This document shows positions 7,000 through 14,443 of a stretch of 22,489 bases of DNA, in pieces. Numbering within the stretch: the stretch's first letter is position 1; every line of letters starts with the position of its first letter. A program made the translations under genes and the position numbers. The notes beneath the pieces were generated by a model, which saw nothing but the letters and a program-made list of their open reading frames with translations, did no database searches and was not told the DNA's origin. This DNA comes from JBDTMC01 sp039934475 (GTDB taxonomy: Bacteria > Acidobacteriota > Terriglobia > Bryobacterales > Bryobacteraceae), in assembly GCA_039934475.1 (NCBI GenBank), contig JBDTMC010000071.1, positions 1 to 22,489 of the forward strand. Direction: 5' to 3'.

Positions 7000-9150
7000 A
7001 TGGAGACTACCCGGCGGAGTTTTCTGCAGATCGCGGCCCTCAGCGCCGCCGGGCCTCTCCCTGTAATCGCCGCGGATTCCGTCCTCCACAAACCAATGCG
7101 CTGGGCGCAGTTGGCCTTTGTGGAGGACGATCCTCAAACCTACGATCCCAACTTCTGGCTCGACTTCTTTCGCCGCACGCACTCCGATGGTCTCTGCCTC
7201 AGCGCCGGGGGTTGCGTCGCGTTCTATCCCACAAAGATCCCGCTCCACTATCGCAGCAAGTTCCTTGGCAACTCCGATCCCTTCGGCGAGATCCTTGCCG
7301 GCGCCCGCAAGCTCGGCATGGTGGTAGCCGCCCGCACTGATCCTCACGCCGTCCACGATGACGCCTTCCGCGCGCACCCGGAGTGGATCGCCGTGGATGC
7401 CGAAGGCAAACCTCGCCGCCACTGGGCCGATGCGGATTACTGGGTGACCTGCGCCCTGGGTCCCTACAACTTCGAGTTCATGACTGCCGTGACGCGCGAG
7501 ATCGTCGAACTATACAAGGTGGACGGCGTGTTCTCCAACCGCTGGGCAGGCAGCGGTATGTGTTACTGCGAATCCTGCCAACGCCTGTTCCGCGCCGCCT
7601 CCGGTTTCGCTCTGCCACGCACCACGGATCAGCATGACCCCGCGCGCCGCGCCCACACCGAGTGGCGCGAAGCCCGCCTCTTCGAATGCTGGCGCCTGTG
7701 GGACGCTGAGGTCCGCAAGATCAACCCAACCGCCCGCTTCATCGCCAATTCCGGCGGCGGCGCGCTCAGTGATCTCGACATGAAGACCGCCGGCGCTATG
7801 GCCGATTTCCTGGCTGCCGACCGCCAGGCGCGCCGCGGCCTTACTCTCCCCTGGGCCGCCGGCAAGAACGGCAAGGAGTACCGCGCCACGATGGGATCGA
7901 AGCCCGTCGCTGGTCTCTTCAGTGTCGGCGTGGAAGAACCCTATCGTTGGAAAGACTCCGTTCAAACTGACGCCGAATTGCGCATCTGGAGCGCCGATGC
8001 CACGGCCAACGGAATGCGTCCCTGGTTCGTGAAGTTCGCCGCCACGCTGCGTGACCGGCGCTGGCTGAAACCAGTAGAGACGATTTACGACTGGCACTAT
8101 CGCAATGAACGCTACTTGCGCAATGTGCGTCCGCTGGCGAGGGTCGCCATGGTCTATTCGCAGCAGACGGCGAAGGTCTATGGTGGCGACCGGGCGCGCC
8201 AGAAGGTGGAGGACCACGAACTCGGCTTCTACCACGCGTTGATCGAAGCTCGCATCCCATTTGAGATGGTGCACGACGGCCTGCTCGATGCCACGCACAT
8301 CGATCAGTTCAAGGTTCTCATCCTGCCCAACATCGCGGCCTTGAGTGACGCCCAGTGCCGCCAGTTGCGGGAGTACGTGGCACGTGGTGGCAGCCTTGTG
8401 GCCACTTTCGAGACGTCGCTCTACGACGAAAAGGGAGACCGGCGCAAGGACTTCGGCCTCGCCGATCTCTTCGGAGCCACCTTCAACGGCCGAGTCGAAG
8501 AGCGCATGCAGAACTCCTACTTGCGCATCGACGACCCCAAACACCCCCTGCTGAAGGGTCTGGAAGACGCCGAACGAATCATCAACGGCGTGCAGCGCGT
8601 CGATGCCAAGCCGTCATCGCCATTGGCGGCGAAGCCTCTCACGCTGATCCCGTCGTACCCCGACCTGCCGATGGAAGAAGTCTATCCGCGCATTGCAAAG
8701 ACGGATAGCCCCGAAGTGTACCTTCGCGAACACGGCAAGGGCCGCGTGGTCTACTTCCCGTGGGACATCGACCGCACGTTCTGGGAAGTGATGGCGCCGG
8801 ACCACGGTAAGCTATTGGCCAACGCTGTGGATTGGGCCGCGAATGAACCACGGTTTGTGGAAGTCCATGGGCAGGGATTGTTAGATGTCACTGTCTGGGA
8901 GCAGGCCGGTAGCCTCACAGTACACCTCGTGAACCTCACCAACCCCATGGCAATGAAGGGGCCGTACCGGGAATTGATTCCGGTGGGCGAGCAGCGGGTC
9001 AAACTACGCACGGGCAACCGGAAGGCCAAGGGAGTAAAGTTATTAAGCGGGGCTCAGGCGACGACAATGCGTAGGGACACGGTCGCCATGACCGTGATCG
9101 TGCCGTCCGTGTTGGACCACGAAGTGATCGCGATCGATTGGGAGGATTAG
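7000..9150 (+). CDS. Tat-exported glycoside hydrolase-like protein with beta-galactosidase trimerisation-type domain
   Basis: The 716-residue protein has a Tat leader (METTRRSFLQIAALSAAG; cleavage likely after AA near residue 26). Residues about 33-360 resemble a (beta/alpha)8 barrel of the uncharacterised glycosyl hydrolase-like families (GHL6-like, PF14871-type). They show GEILAGARKLGMVVAARTDP (96-115), HPEWIAVDAEGKPR (126-139), VDGVFSN (174-180) and a Cys cluster C188-Y-C190-E-S-C193. Residues about 375-610 resemble the flavodoxin-like beta-galactosidase trimerisation domain, with VLILPNIAALSDAQCRQLREYV (439-460), ARGGSLVATFETSLYD, then GRVVYFPWDIDRTFWE. A beta-rich C-terminal domain follows (about 620-716). 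It probably acts on an oligosaccharide in the periplasm, but substrate and catalytic acids are not clear. It sits between the MFS transporter (3-base gap) and the isomerase-like gene (1-base gap). Confidence 0.75.
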   Translation: METTRRSFLQIAALSAAGPLPVIAADSVLHKPMRWAQLAFVEDDPQTYDPNFWLDFFRRTHSDGLCLSAGGCVAFYPTKIPLHYRSKFLGNSDPFGEILAGARKLGMVVAARTDPHAVHDDAFRAHPEWIAVDAEGKPRRHWADADYWVTCALGPYNFEFMTAVTREIVELYKVDGVFSNRWAGSGMCYCESCQRLFRAASGFALPRTTDQHDPARRAHTEWREARLFECWRLWDAEVRKINPTARFIANSGGGALSDLDMKTAGAMADFLAADRQARRGLTLPWAAGKNGKEYRATMGSKPVAGLFSVGVEEPYRWKDSVQTDAELRIWSADATANGMRPWFVKFAATLRDRRWLKPVETIYDWHYRNERYLRNVRPLARVAMVYSQQTAKVYGGDRARQKVEDHELGFYHALIEARIPFEMVHDGLLDATHIDQFKVLILPNIAALSDAQCRQLREYVARGGSLVATFETSLYDEKGDRRKDFGLADLFGATFNGRVEERMQNSYLRIDDPKHPLLKGLEDAERIINGVQRVDAKPSSPLAAKPLTLIPSYPDLPMEEVYPRIAKTDSPEVYLREHGKGRVVYFPWDIDRTFWEVMAPDHGKLLANAVDWAANEPRFVEVHGQGLLDVTVWEQAGSLTVHLVNLTNPMAMKGPYRELIPVGEQRVKLRTGNRKAKGVKLLSGAQATTMRRDTVAMTVIVPSVLDHEVIAIDWED

Positions 9151-9151
9151 T

Positions 9152-9991
9152 ATGAACCGTAGGGAGTTTGTAGGAGCAGGCGCCGCCGCGCTGACGGCCG
9201 CCGCCGCATTACCGGCTATGGAAAAAGTATCTCGCAAGAACAACATCAAGCAGTCAGTGTGCCGCTGGTGCTATTCAAAGACACCGATCGAGGACTTGTG
9301 CCGTGAATCGGCCCGCCTCGGTATTCAGGCCATCGATCTATTGGACCCCAAGGAATGGGAAGTGGCTCAGAAATACGGCCTCACCCTCACCGTGACGCCT
9401 GGCCCAACCACGATTCCCGACGGCTTCAACGACCGCAGCAAACACGATGCCTTCGTGGCCAAATTCAAAGAGCAAGTTGTAGCGGCCAAGGCCGCAAAAT
9501 CTCCCAGCATCATCGTCTTCTCCGGCAATCGCCGTGGCATGTCCGACACCGAAGGCGCGGACAACTGCGTCATCGGGCTGAACAAGATCAAGAAGATTGC
9601 TGAAGACGAGGGCATCCTCGTCGTGATGGAACTCTTGAACAGCAAGGTGAATCACAAGGACTACATGTGCGACAAGACGCCTTGGGGCGTGGACGTCATT
9701 AAGCGTGTGAACTCCCCGAACATCAAACTGCTGTACGACATCTACCACATGCAAATCATGGAAGGCGATGTCATCCGCACGATCAAGGACAATCACCAGT
9801 ACTTCGGCCACTACCACACGGGAGGCAACCCCGGCCGCAACGAAATCGACTCCAGCCAGGAACTGAACTACGTTGCTATCACCAAAGCCATCATCGACAC
9901 CGGCTTCCAAGGCCACATGGCCCACGAGTTCATCCCGCTACGCGACCCGCTAAAGTCGTTGGGCGAGGCCGTCGAACTCTGCGACGTATAG
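9152..9991 (+). CDS. Hydroxypyruvate isomerase-like/sugar isomerase TIM-barrel protein with Tat leader
   Basis: The 279-residue protein starts MNRREFVGAGAAALTAAAAL, a typical Tat leader. The rest is an AP-endonuclease-2/xylose-isomerase-like TIM barrel closest in style to hydroxypyruvate isomerase (Hyi). Motifs are RWCYSKTPIEDLC (38-50), GILVVMELLNSK with E160, KLLYDIYHMQIMEGD with D196 and H199, GHYHTGGNPGRNEI with H222, and GHMAHEFIP with E259. E160, D196, H222 and E259 are the likely divalent metal and substrate ligands. The family isomerises aldose/ketose-type small sugars or hydroxy-keto acids. Export is unusual for a central-metabolism isomerase but common in this bacterial group. GGGAGG before the start overlaps the end of the preceding gene, and the stop-to-start distance is 1 base. 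Confidence 0.85.
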   Translation: MNRREFVGAGAAALTAAAALPAMEKVSRKNNIKQSVCRWCYSKTPIEDLCRESARLGIQAIDLLDPKEWEVAQKYGLTLTVTPGPTTIPDGFNDRSKHDAFVAKFKEQVVAAKAAKSPSIIVFSGNRRGMSDTEGADNCVIGLNKIKKIAEDEGILVVMELLNSKVNHKDYMCDKTPWGVDVIKRVNSPNIKLLYDIYHMQIMEGDVIRTIKDNHQYFGHYHTGGNPGRNEIDSSQELNYVAITKAIIDTGFQGHMAHEFIPLRDPLKSLGEAVELCDV

Positions 9992-10013
9992 ACCAGGTAC
10001 AGCCAAAAGCGTA

Positions 10014-10196
10014 ATGAAGTATCGCGTCCACTTGGAACAGGACGAGGACGGGATATTCGTAGCCACCTGTCCAGCCCTGCCCGGCGGTGTCTCACAAGGC
10101 CGCACGCAAGCGGAAGTAGCCGACAACGTTCTCGAGGCAATCGAGGGATACCTCGCGAGCCTGAAGAAACATGGGGACCAGGCGCCCCCCGGTTGA
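10014..10196 (+). CDS. Solo HicB-like protein
   Basis: The 60-residue protein has the HicB N-terminal fold: it opens MKYRVHLEQDEDGIFVATCP, followed by ALPGGVSQGRTQAEVADNV and EAIEGYLASL. HicB normally neutralises the mRNA-cleaving toxin HicA through this RNase-H-like domain and often carries a C-terminal DNA-binding part. Here the protein stops right after the fold and ends GDQAPPG. No hicA lies on either side: the upstream gap is 22 bases and the downstream gap 30 bases before the AraC-type gene. It is therefore a solo HicB or antitoxin remnant, perhaps a partner for a HicA elsewhere. No Shine-Dalgarno site is obvious before ATG 10014. Confidence 0.75.
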   Translation: MKYRVHLEQDEDGIFVATCPALPGGVSQGRTQAEVADNVLEAIEGYLASLKKHGDQAPPG

Positions 10197-10215
10197 TGAA
10201 TTCGCGCGCCTTCTT

Positions 10216-10221
10216 TAGGAT
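10216..10221 (+). promoter_or_regulatory. Possible -10 box or Shine-Dalgarno before the AraC-type gene
   Basis: TAGGAT (10216-10221) ends 5 bases before ATG 10227. It can be read as a TAnnnT -10 box giving a leaderless mRNA, or as an AGGA ribosome-binding site (10217-10220) with 6-base spacing. Sequence alone cannot separate the two. Confidence 0.3.
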
Positions 10222-10226
10222 TCGCC

Positions 10227-10679
10227 ATGCTTCTGGGACAAGATACCTTTCGCCGCCTTTGCCAAGCCCGGGAGCTGTTGGCTGAAGTGCGGGAGCAGCC
10301 GCTCTCTATCCGCGACGTCGCCCGGCGGACCGGCATTTCCCCCTTTCACTTCATCCGCCAATTTGAAGCCCTCTTCGGCGTCACCCCGCACCAATTCCGA
10401 ATCCAGTCGCGCCTCGACCAGGCAAAGCTCCTACTCGCCAAGGGTCATCATTCCGTGACTGAAGTCTGCATGGAAGTCGGCATGTCCAGCCTCGGCAGCT
10501 TCAGCGACCTCTTCTGGCGGCGCGTGGGTACAACTCCCTCCGCCTATCAACGCAGCGCCCGCGTCATGGTGCAGGTACCGGGCATCCTGCCGCCCAAACT
10601 CTTCCCTGGCTGCCTCAGTCTGATGGGCATGTTGCCGCGCGCCGCATTTCGCAATTTCCGAGAAGCACGCCCGCTATAG
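10227..10679 (+). CDS. Small AraC-family transcriptional regulator
   Basis: The 150-residue protein is little more than an AraC DNA-binding domain. The first helix-turn-helix is around SIRDVARRTGISPFHFIRQF (27-46). The second is around SVTEVCMEVGMSSLGSFSDL, followed by the hallmark FWRRVGTTPSAYQ. There is no N-terminal cupin or other sensor domain. A short tail (about 112-150) is rich in hydrophobic residues and Pro and may carry dimerisation or effector contacts. Short AraC proteins of this type are often found directly before a VOC-family gene, and here the VOC gene starts 46 bases downstream. It probably controls that gene, and an inverted repeat in the gap is a candidate operator. Confidence 0.88.
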   Translation: MLLGQDTFRRLCQARELLAEVREQPLSIRDVARRTGISPFHFIRQFEALFGVTPHQFRIQSRLDQAKLLLAKGHHSVTEVCMEVGMSSLGSFSDLFWRRVGTTPSAYQRSARVMVQVPGILPPKLFPGCLSLMGMLPRAAFRNFREARPL

Positions 10680-10700
10680 ACTCCCCTAAACTACGGGAGT
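10680..10700. promoter_or_regulatory. Inverted repeat ACTCCC-n9-GGGAGT, candidate operator of the VOC gene
   Basis: ACTCCC (10680-10685) and GGGAGT (10695-10700) are perfect inverted repeats. The 9-base spacer contains TAAACT (10687-10692), a possible -10 box. A dimeric regulator bound to both arms would cover the promoter. The position between the AraC-type and VOC genes suggests autogenous or local control. It could also form an RNA hairpin. Confidence 0.4.
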
Positions 10701-10725
10701 ATCGCGAAAGCGCAAGGAGGAATCA

Positions 10726-11112
10726 ATGCGAATCAGGCTCAGCAGCATCATGGTTGACGATCAGGATAAGGCCCTGAAGTTCTATACGGAAGTCCTCGGC
10801 TTCCAGAAGAAACACGAGATCCCCATGGGCCAGTATAAGTGGCTCACCGTGATCTCCCCCGAAGGCCCCGAAGAAGTGGAACTCTCACTCGAGCCGAACG
10901 TCAATCCGGCCGGCAAGACATTTCAAGCGGCTATGTTCTCCCAGAACATCCCGATGACCGCATTCGAGGTCACCGACATCCAGGAAGATTACATGCGCCT
11001 GAAATCACACGGCGTCGTGTTCACCTCTGAGCCCGTTGAAGCGGGGCCGGTGAAGATCGTCGTCTTCTCAGACACGTGCGGGAATCTGATTCAGCTCTAC
11101 CAGCCCCTGTAA
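10726..11112 (+). CDS. VOC (glyoxalase/bleomycin resistance/extradiol dioxygenase) family protein
   Basis: The 128-residue single-domain protein has the paired beta-alpha-beta-beta-beta layout of the VOC superfamily. The opening IMVDDQDKALKFYTEVLGF (8-26) is characteristic, as is the closing VVFSDTCGNLIQLYQP. The middle contains GPEEVELSLEPN and the second-half start MTAFEVTDIQEDYMRLKSHG. VOC proteins bind a metal and act on glyoxal adducts, fosfomycin, aromatic diols or drugs; this subgroup, often paired with small AraC regulators, has no assigned substrate. A strong AAGGAGG lies about 6 bases before ATG 10726. The gene is convergent with the sulfatase gene (4-base gap, no visible terminator). 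Confidence 0.88.
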   Translation: MRIRLSSIMVDDQDKALKFYTEVLGFQKKHEIPMGQYKWLTVISPEGPEEVELSLEPNVNPAGKTFQAAMFSQNIPMTAFEVTDIQEDYMRLKSHGVVFTSEPVEAGPVKIVVFSDTCGNLIQLYQPL

Positions 11113-11116
11113 GAAT

Positions 11117-12637
11117 TCACCCGGCGTCTTTGGCATCCCGCGGGCGCAGATACCACTCGATGGCGTCCGGCGTCGCCAGGCCGCCGGGCTCACTGCCCGC
11201 TTCCGGATGCGTAGCGCGGAACCGGCCCAAGAGTAGCTTCGATAGCTCAGCCACCACTTCCGGATGCTTCCCGGCCACGTTCTCGAATTCACCGGGGTCG
11301 GCCTTCAGGTCATACAACCTGACGGTCCGCCCCGGCGTCGGATTGTCGGTTTTGTAGCCATCCGTGCGCAGTCGCTTCCCACTGCCGTGGGCGTACTTCC
11401 ACTGCACCGTCCGCACGCAAGCCTCTTCGTTCTCCAAATATTCGCTAAAGATCGACGTGCGCGGTTTCGCCGGCTTCTTCCCTTCCAGATACGGCCGCAG
11501 GCTCTGCCCATGATGCACGGCAAACCGCTCGGCGCCTAACAGATCCAGCAGCGTCGGAGCCACATCCACACTCTCCGTGAAGTCGTTGACCACACCCCTG
11601 CGGACCCGGCCCGGCCAACGAATAATCAGCGGCACTTGCAACGCCGGATCGTAGCAGGTGTGTTTCTCAAACCGCCCGTGCTGCCCCAGGCAATACCCGT
11701 GATCCGCCATGTAGATCACCAGCGTGTCATTCTCCAGGTTCAAGCTCCGCAGCTTGTCCAACACGCGGCCCATGTTGTAGTCCAGGTAATTCACTGACGT
11801 GTAATAGGCTGCGGCGATCCCCTGCTTTTCCTCCGGGCTGAGGTCGCGGAAGATCAACGGAATCTGCCCGGCATCCTCCGGTCCCACGCGCGGCACATCG
11901 AACGAGCTCGGCTTGAACTTCTCCCGCCATTCAATGGGAAAGTCGTATGGCGAATGAGGCTCCTGCAGGCTCACCCACAACGCGAACTGGTCATCCTTAT
12001 GTTCGTCCAGAAACTTCGAGGCCTGTCGCACCTGCCAACTACTCTTCATCTGTTCCAATTGCCTCGGAAACGGCAGCTTTTCAGAGTTCAGCCAGATGCG
12101 TGCCGGGTCGCGGAAGGGCCGCCATTGCGGCTTAGTCCTGACATCGCCAAAGTCCGGAGCCGGCCCCACTTCGTCCAGCCACTTCTTCTGTACGACGTCC
12201 TCGGTCCACGCCGTTTGGAACCCGTGCAATCCGGGAGTTCCCGGGCGATTGAAGTGCATCTTGCCGATCACGCCGGTAGTAAAACCATGCGCCACCAGGC
12301 TCTTGGCCAGCGTCGGACGGTCCTCGGCTAAGGGCGTGGATAGCACCGAAACGCCCGCCGCATGCGGCAACTGTCCCGTAAGGATGGATTGCCGCGACGG
12401 CGTGCAAACGGGGGAATTGCAGTGATGGTGCGCGAAGCGAGTGCCTTCGGCCGCTAGCCTGTCGAAGTTCGGCGTCAACGCCTGCTTGTTGCCTTGCGCG
12501 CCCATCACATAACCCGCGTGATCGTCGGCGATCAGGAACAGCAGGTTCGGTTTACGGTCCTTCGCGTGGGCCACTCGCCGCAGTGCGCCGGCGGCGCCCA
12601 CCGCCAAAACTTGTCTTCGGCTTATCACGTTGCTCAT
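11117..12637 (-). CDS. Tat-exported type I (formylglycine) sulfatase
   Basis: The 506-residue protein belongs to the arylsulfatase-type alkaline phosphatase superfamily. The leader MSNVISRRQVLAVGAAGA is Tat-like. The metal site has IADDH (36-40; D38/D39) and MADHG with D312/H313. The sulfatase signature C78-T-P-S-R82 marks Cys78 for conversion to formylglycine, which needs a separate maturation enzyme not seen here. GKMHF (125-129) supplies the conserved Lys/His. It hydrolyses sulfate esters, perhaps of polysaccharides; residue choice does not give the substrate. ATG 12637 is chosen because GGGAGG stands 5-6 bases upstream and the leader starts there; a longer in-frame version would run into the kinase gene. 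It follows the kinase gene by 47 bases and may have its own promoter there. Confidence 0.9.
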   Translation of the reverse strand: MSNVISRRQVLAVGAAGALRRVAHAKDRKPNLLFLIADDHAGYVMGAQGNKQALTPNFDRLAAEGTRFAHHHCNSPVCTPSRQSILTGQLPHAAGVSVLSTPLAEDRPTLAKSLVAHGFTTGVIGKMHFNRPGTPGLHGFQTAWTEDVVQKKWLDEVGPAPDFGDVRTKPQWRPFRDPARIWLNSEKLPFPRQLEQMKSSWQVRQASKFLDEHKDDQFALWVSLQEPHSPYDFPIEWREKFKPSSFDVPRVGPEDAGQIPLIFRDLSPEEKQGIAAAYYTSVNYLDYNMGRVLDKLRSLNLENDTLVIYMADHGYCLGQHGRFEKHTCYDPALQVPLIIRWPGRVRRGVVNDFTESVDVAPTLLDLLGAERFAVHHGQSLRPYLEGKKPAKPRTSIFSEYLENEEACVRTVQWKYAHGSGKRLRTDGYKTDNPTPGRTVRLYDLKADPGEFENVAGKHPEVVAELSKLLLGRFRATHPEAGSEPGGLATPDAIEWYLRPRDAKDAG

Positions 12638-12668
12638 TGTGCCTCCCGATGTACCTTGATCACTAGAT

Positions 12669-12674
12669 CTTATA
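12669..12674 (-). promoter_or_regulatory. Possible -10 box of the sulfatase gene
   Basis: On the minus strand the 47-base gap between kinase and sulfatase reads TTTGTATAAGATCTAG. TATAAG (12674-12669) is a good -10 candidate, about 31 bases before ATG 12637, with GGGAGG further on as ribosome-binding site. The gap is clearly A/T-richer than its surroundings. The sulfatase may thus be transcribed separately from the kinase operon. Confidence 0.4.
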
Positions 12675-12684
12675 CAAATCGGAA

Positions 12685-14442
12685 CTACGCCACCGCCGCG
12701 TCTAGCGTCACCAGCGGCAACCGCAGACAGAACCGGGCGCCTGGCCCGGGCGCGGCATCGGCCCACATATCGCCGCCGTGATCGAGCAGGGTTTGACGCG
12801 ACAGCGCCAAGCCTAAACCCAGTCCATTCCGCTTGCCATACGTTGCGAAGGGTTGGAACAGCTTATCGCGAATTACAGCTGAGATCCCCGGTCCCGTGTC
12901 TTCCACCAGGATCACGACGCTCGCGCCTTCGCCACGCGCTCGAACCTTCACTTCCCCACCCTTGGGCATCGCTTCCAGCGCATTGCCAATCAAGTTGAGG
13001 AAGACACGTTCCATTCGCTCGCGGTTCATGCGGACTGTGATGTCAGCCGGGCAGTCGAGAAGGCAGCGCACGCCTTGCGCGTCGGCGGCCGGCTTGCTGG
13101 CTTCCATCGCCGCCAGGATTACATCGTGCAGAGACCATAGTTCGGCGTCACGGGTGCGGCCGCCAGCCACGTTTGCGAGGTCTTCCAACATGCTCTGAAT
13201 TCGTTTCGCCGCGCGATGAATGTTCCCGGCCAAGCGGCGCTTCTGAGAATCCGGCAGGCTCTCGTCCACCAGCAGTTCCGAGCCTCCATAGATCGCTGCC
13301 AGCGGATTGCGCAAGTCATGAACGATAGAACTGGCCAGCCGCCCGATCGTAGAAATCCGCTCCTGCCGGATCAGCTCCTCGCGCGCGCCCTGCAAAGACG
13401 CGCACATACTATTGAAGGTTCGCGCCAGCCGTCCGAGTTCATCCTCGCTATCCACATCGACGCGGAAATTGTAATTCTGGCCGGCTACCGCAGCGGCGGC
13501 GCGGTCCAGCACCGCGATGGGCCGCACAATCCTTCCCACCACCCAATAGGACAAGGCCAAACCGGCGCCAATGGCCAGCACCCACATCAACACCAGGTCA
13601 CGGCGCAGCGCGCTCAGATGCTCCATCGCCGTTTCGTAGGAGCGCAGAATGTAAAGCTGCCCGGCGATAGCGCCCTGCGGCCCCGGCAAGTCGCGCGCCA
13701 GCACCGCGTACTCATTGACGCCGTCGCTGATGCGCCCTTTTACGGGCCCTTGGGCCAGGTGTCCGGCCACTTCGGTTGTCGCCCGGCTGTTCAGAGTCGA
13801 GGCGTAAACGTGTCCTTCGGAGATGAACAGGAACTCGCAGCCTCCTGTGGACTGCTTGAGGCTTTGCGCCAAAACGCTGTTCACCGGATAGCCCGCCACC
13901 AGAACGGTAATGAGGCTTGAGCCTTGTCCGGAATGGACGTAAACAGGGGTGATGACGATCTGATACAAATCGCCATTGGCGACAATCGCGCCGGAAACCT
14001 GTTGCGGGAAGCGGTCGCGGACGGCGCGAACTACGGGCCACGTTTGTGGGGTCGCTGGGCCGTTCTCCGCGTTGAATGTCGCCAGCGTTTCTCCGGTGGG
14101 AGTGGCCACGACAAAGAAGGCGCTTTGCCGCAGGTCGGCAGAGAACGTGGACCACACTTCGTTCGCCTGATCGCGAATGGTGGCCTGGTCGCGCGTCCCG
14201 AAGGCAGCCCTCACATTCGGCATGCTGCTGACGACGGCGGCCACTGTGGCCAACATGCGGCTGTTGGCGCGCCACACCGATTCATACGCCTGGAAGCCCG
14301 CCTTCACCGCTTCATCCACGCTACGCGACGTGGTTTCAAACGCATGGCGCTGCAGCAGCAAACCCGTAACGCCGAACACCAGTGTCAGCGCGACAGAAGC
14401 CGATAGCCAGATCTTCCAAAGCAGTGAGAGACGGCGGAACAC
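12685..14442 (-). CDS. Membrane sensor histidine kinase with Cache-like periplasmic domain
   Basis: The 585-residue protein has a first membrane helix (about 9-30), a periplasmic domain (about 31-282) resembling a double Cache sensor (SSMPNVRAAF, FFVVATPTGETLATF, CEFLFISEGHVYAS), a second helix (about 283-303) and HAMP (about 304-355). Kinase parts are the H-box VHDLRNPLAAIYGG with H375, the N-box LNLIGNALEAM with N487, G1 VEDTGPGIS, the F-box FQPFATYGK and G2 LGLGLAL. It should autophosphorylate at His375 and pass phosphate to a response regulator, probably the receiver or OmpR-type protein of this cluster. GTG 14442 is chosen: it begins 1 base after the cupredoxin stop and follows GGGGGG by about 10 bases. 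ATG 14490 would overlap the cupredoxin gene. Confidence 0.88.
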   Translation of the reverse strand: MFRRLSLLWKIWLSASVALTLVFGVTGLLLQRHAFETTSRSVDEAVKAGFQAYESVWRANSRMLATVAAVVSSMPNVRAAFGTRDQATIRDQANEVWSTFSADLRQSAFFVVATPTGETLATFNAENGPATPQTWPVVRAVRDRFPQQVSGAIVANGDLYQIVITPVYVHSGQGSSLITVLVAGYPVNSVLAQSLKQSTGGCEFLFISEGHVYASTLNSRATTEVAGHLAQGPVKGRISDGVNEYAVLARDLPGPQGAIAGQLYILRSYETAMEHLSALRRDLVLMWVLAIGAGLALSYWVVGRIVRPIAVLDRAAAAVAGQNYNFRVDVDSEDELGRLARTFNSMCASLQGAREELIRQERISTIGRLASSIVHDLRNPLAAIYGGSELLVDESLPDSQKRRLAGNIHRAAKRIQSMLEDLANVAGGRTRDAELWSLHDVILAAMEASKPAADAQGVRCLLDCPADITVRMNRERMERVFLNLIGNALEAMPKGGEVKVRARGEGASVVILVEDTGPGISAVIRDKLFQPFATYGKRNGLGLGLALSRQTLLDHGGDMWADAAPGPGARFCLRLPLVTLDAAVA

Positions 14443-14443
14443 G

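Noticed and set aside
7510..8544. Minus-strand open frame of about 340 codons opposite the glycosidase-like gene
   Set aside because: No family motifs, no ribosome-binding site, and the opposite strand has a clear Tat-exported enzyme with tight operon spacing.
12638..12766. Longer start for the sulfatase gene
   Set aside because: The extension is an Arg-rich stretch inside the kinase gene's 3' end, while ATG 12637 has GGGAGG at good spacing and begins the Tat leader.
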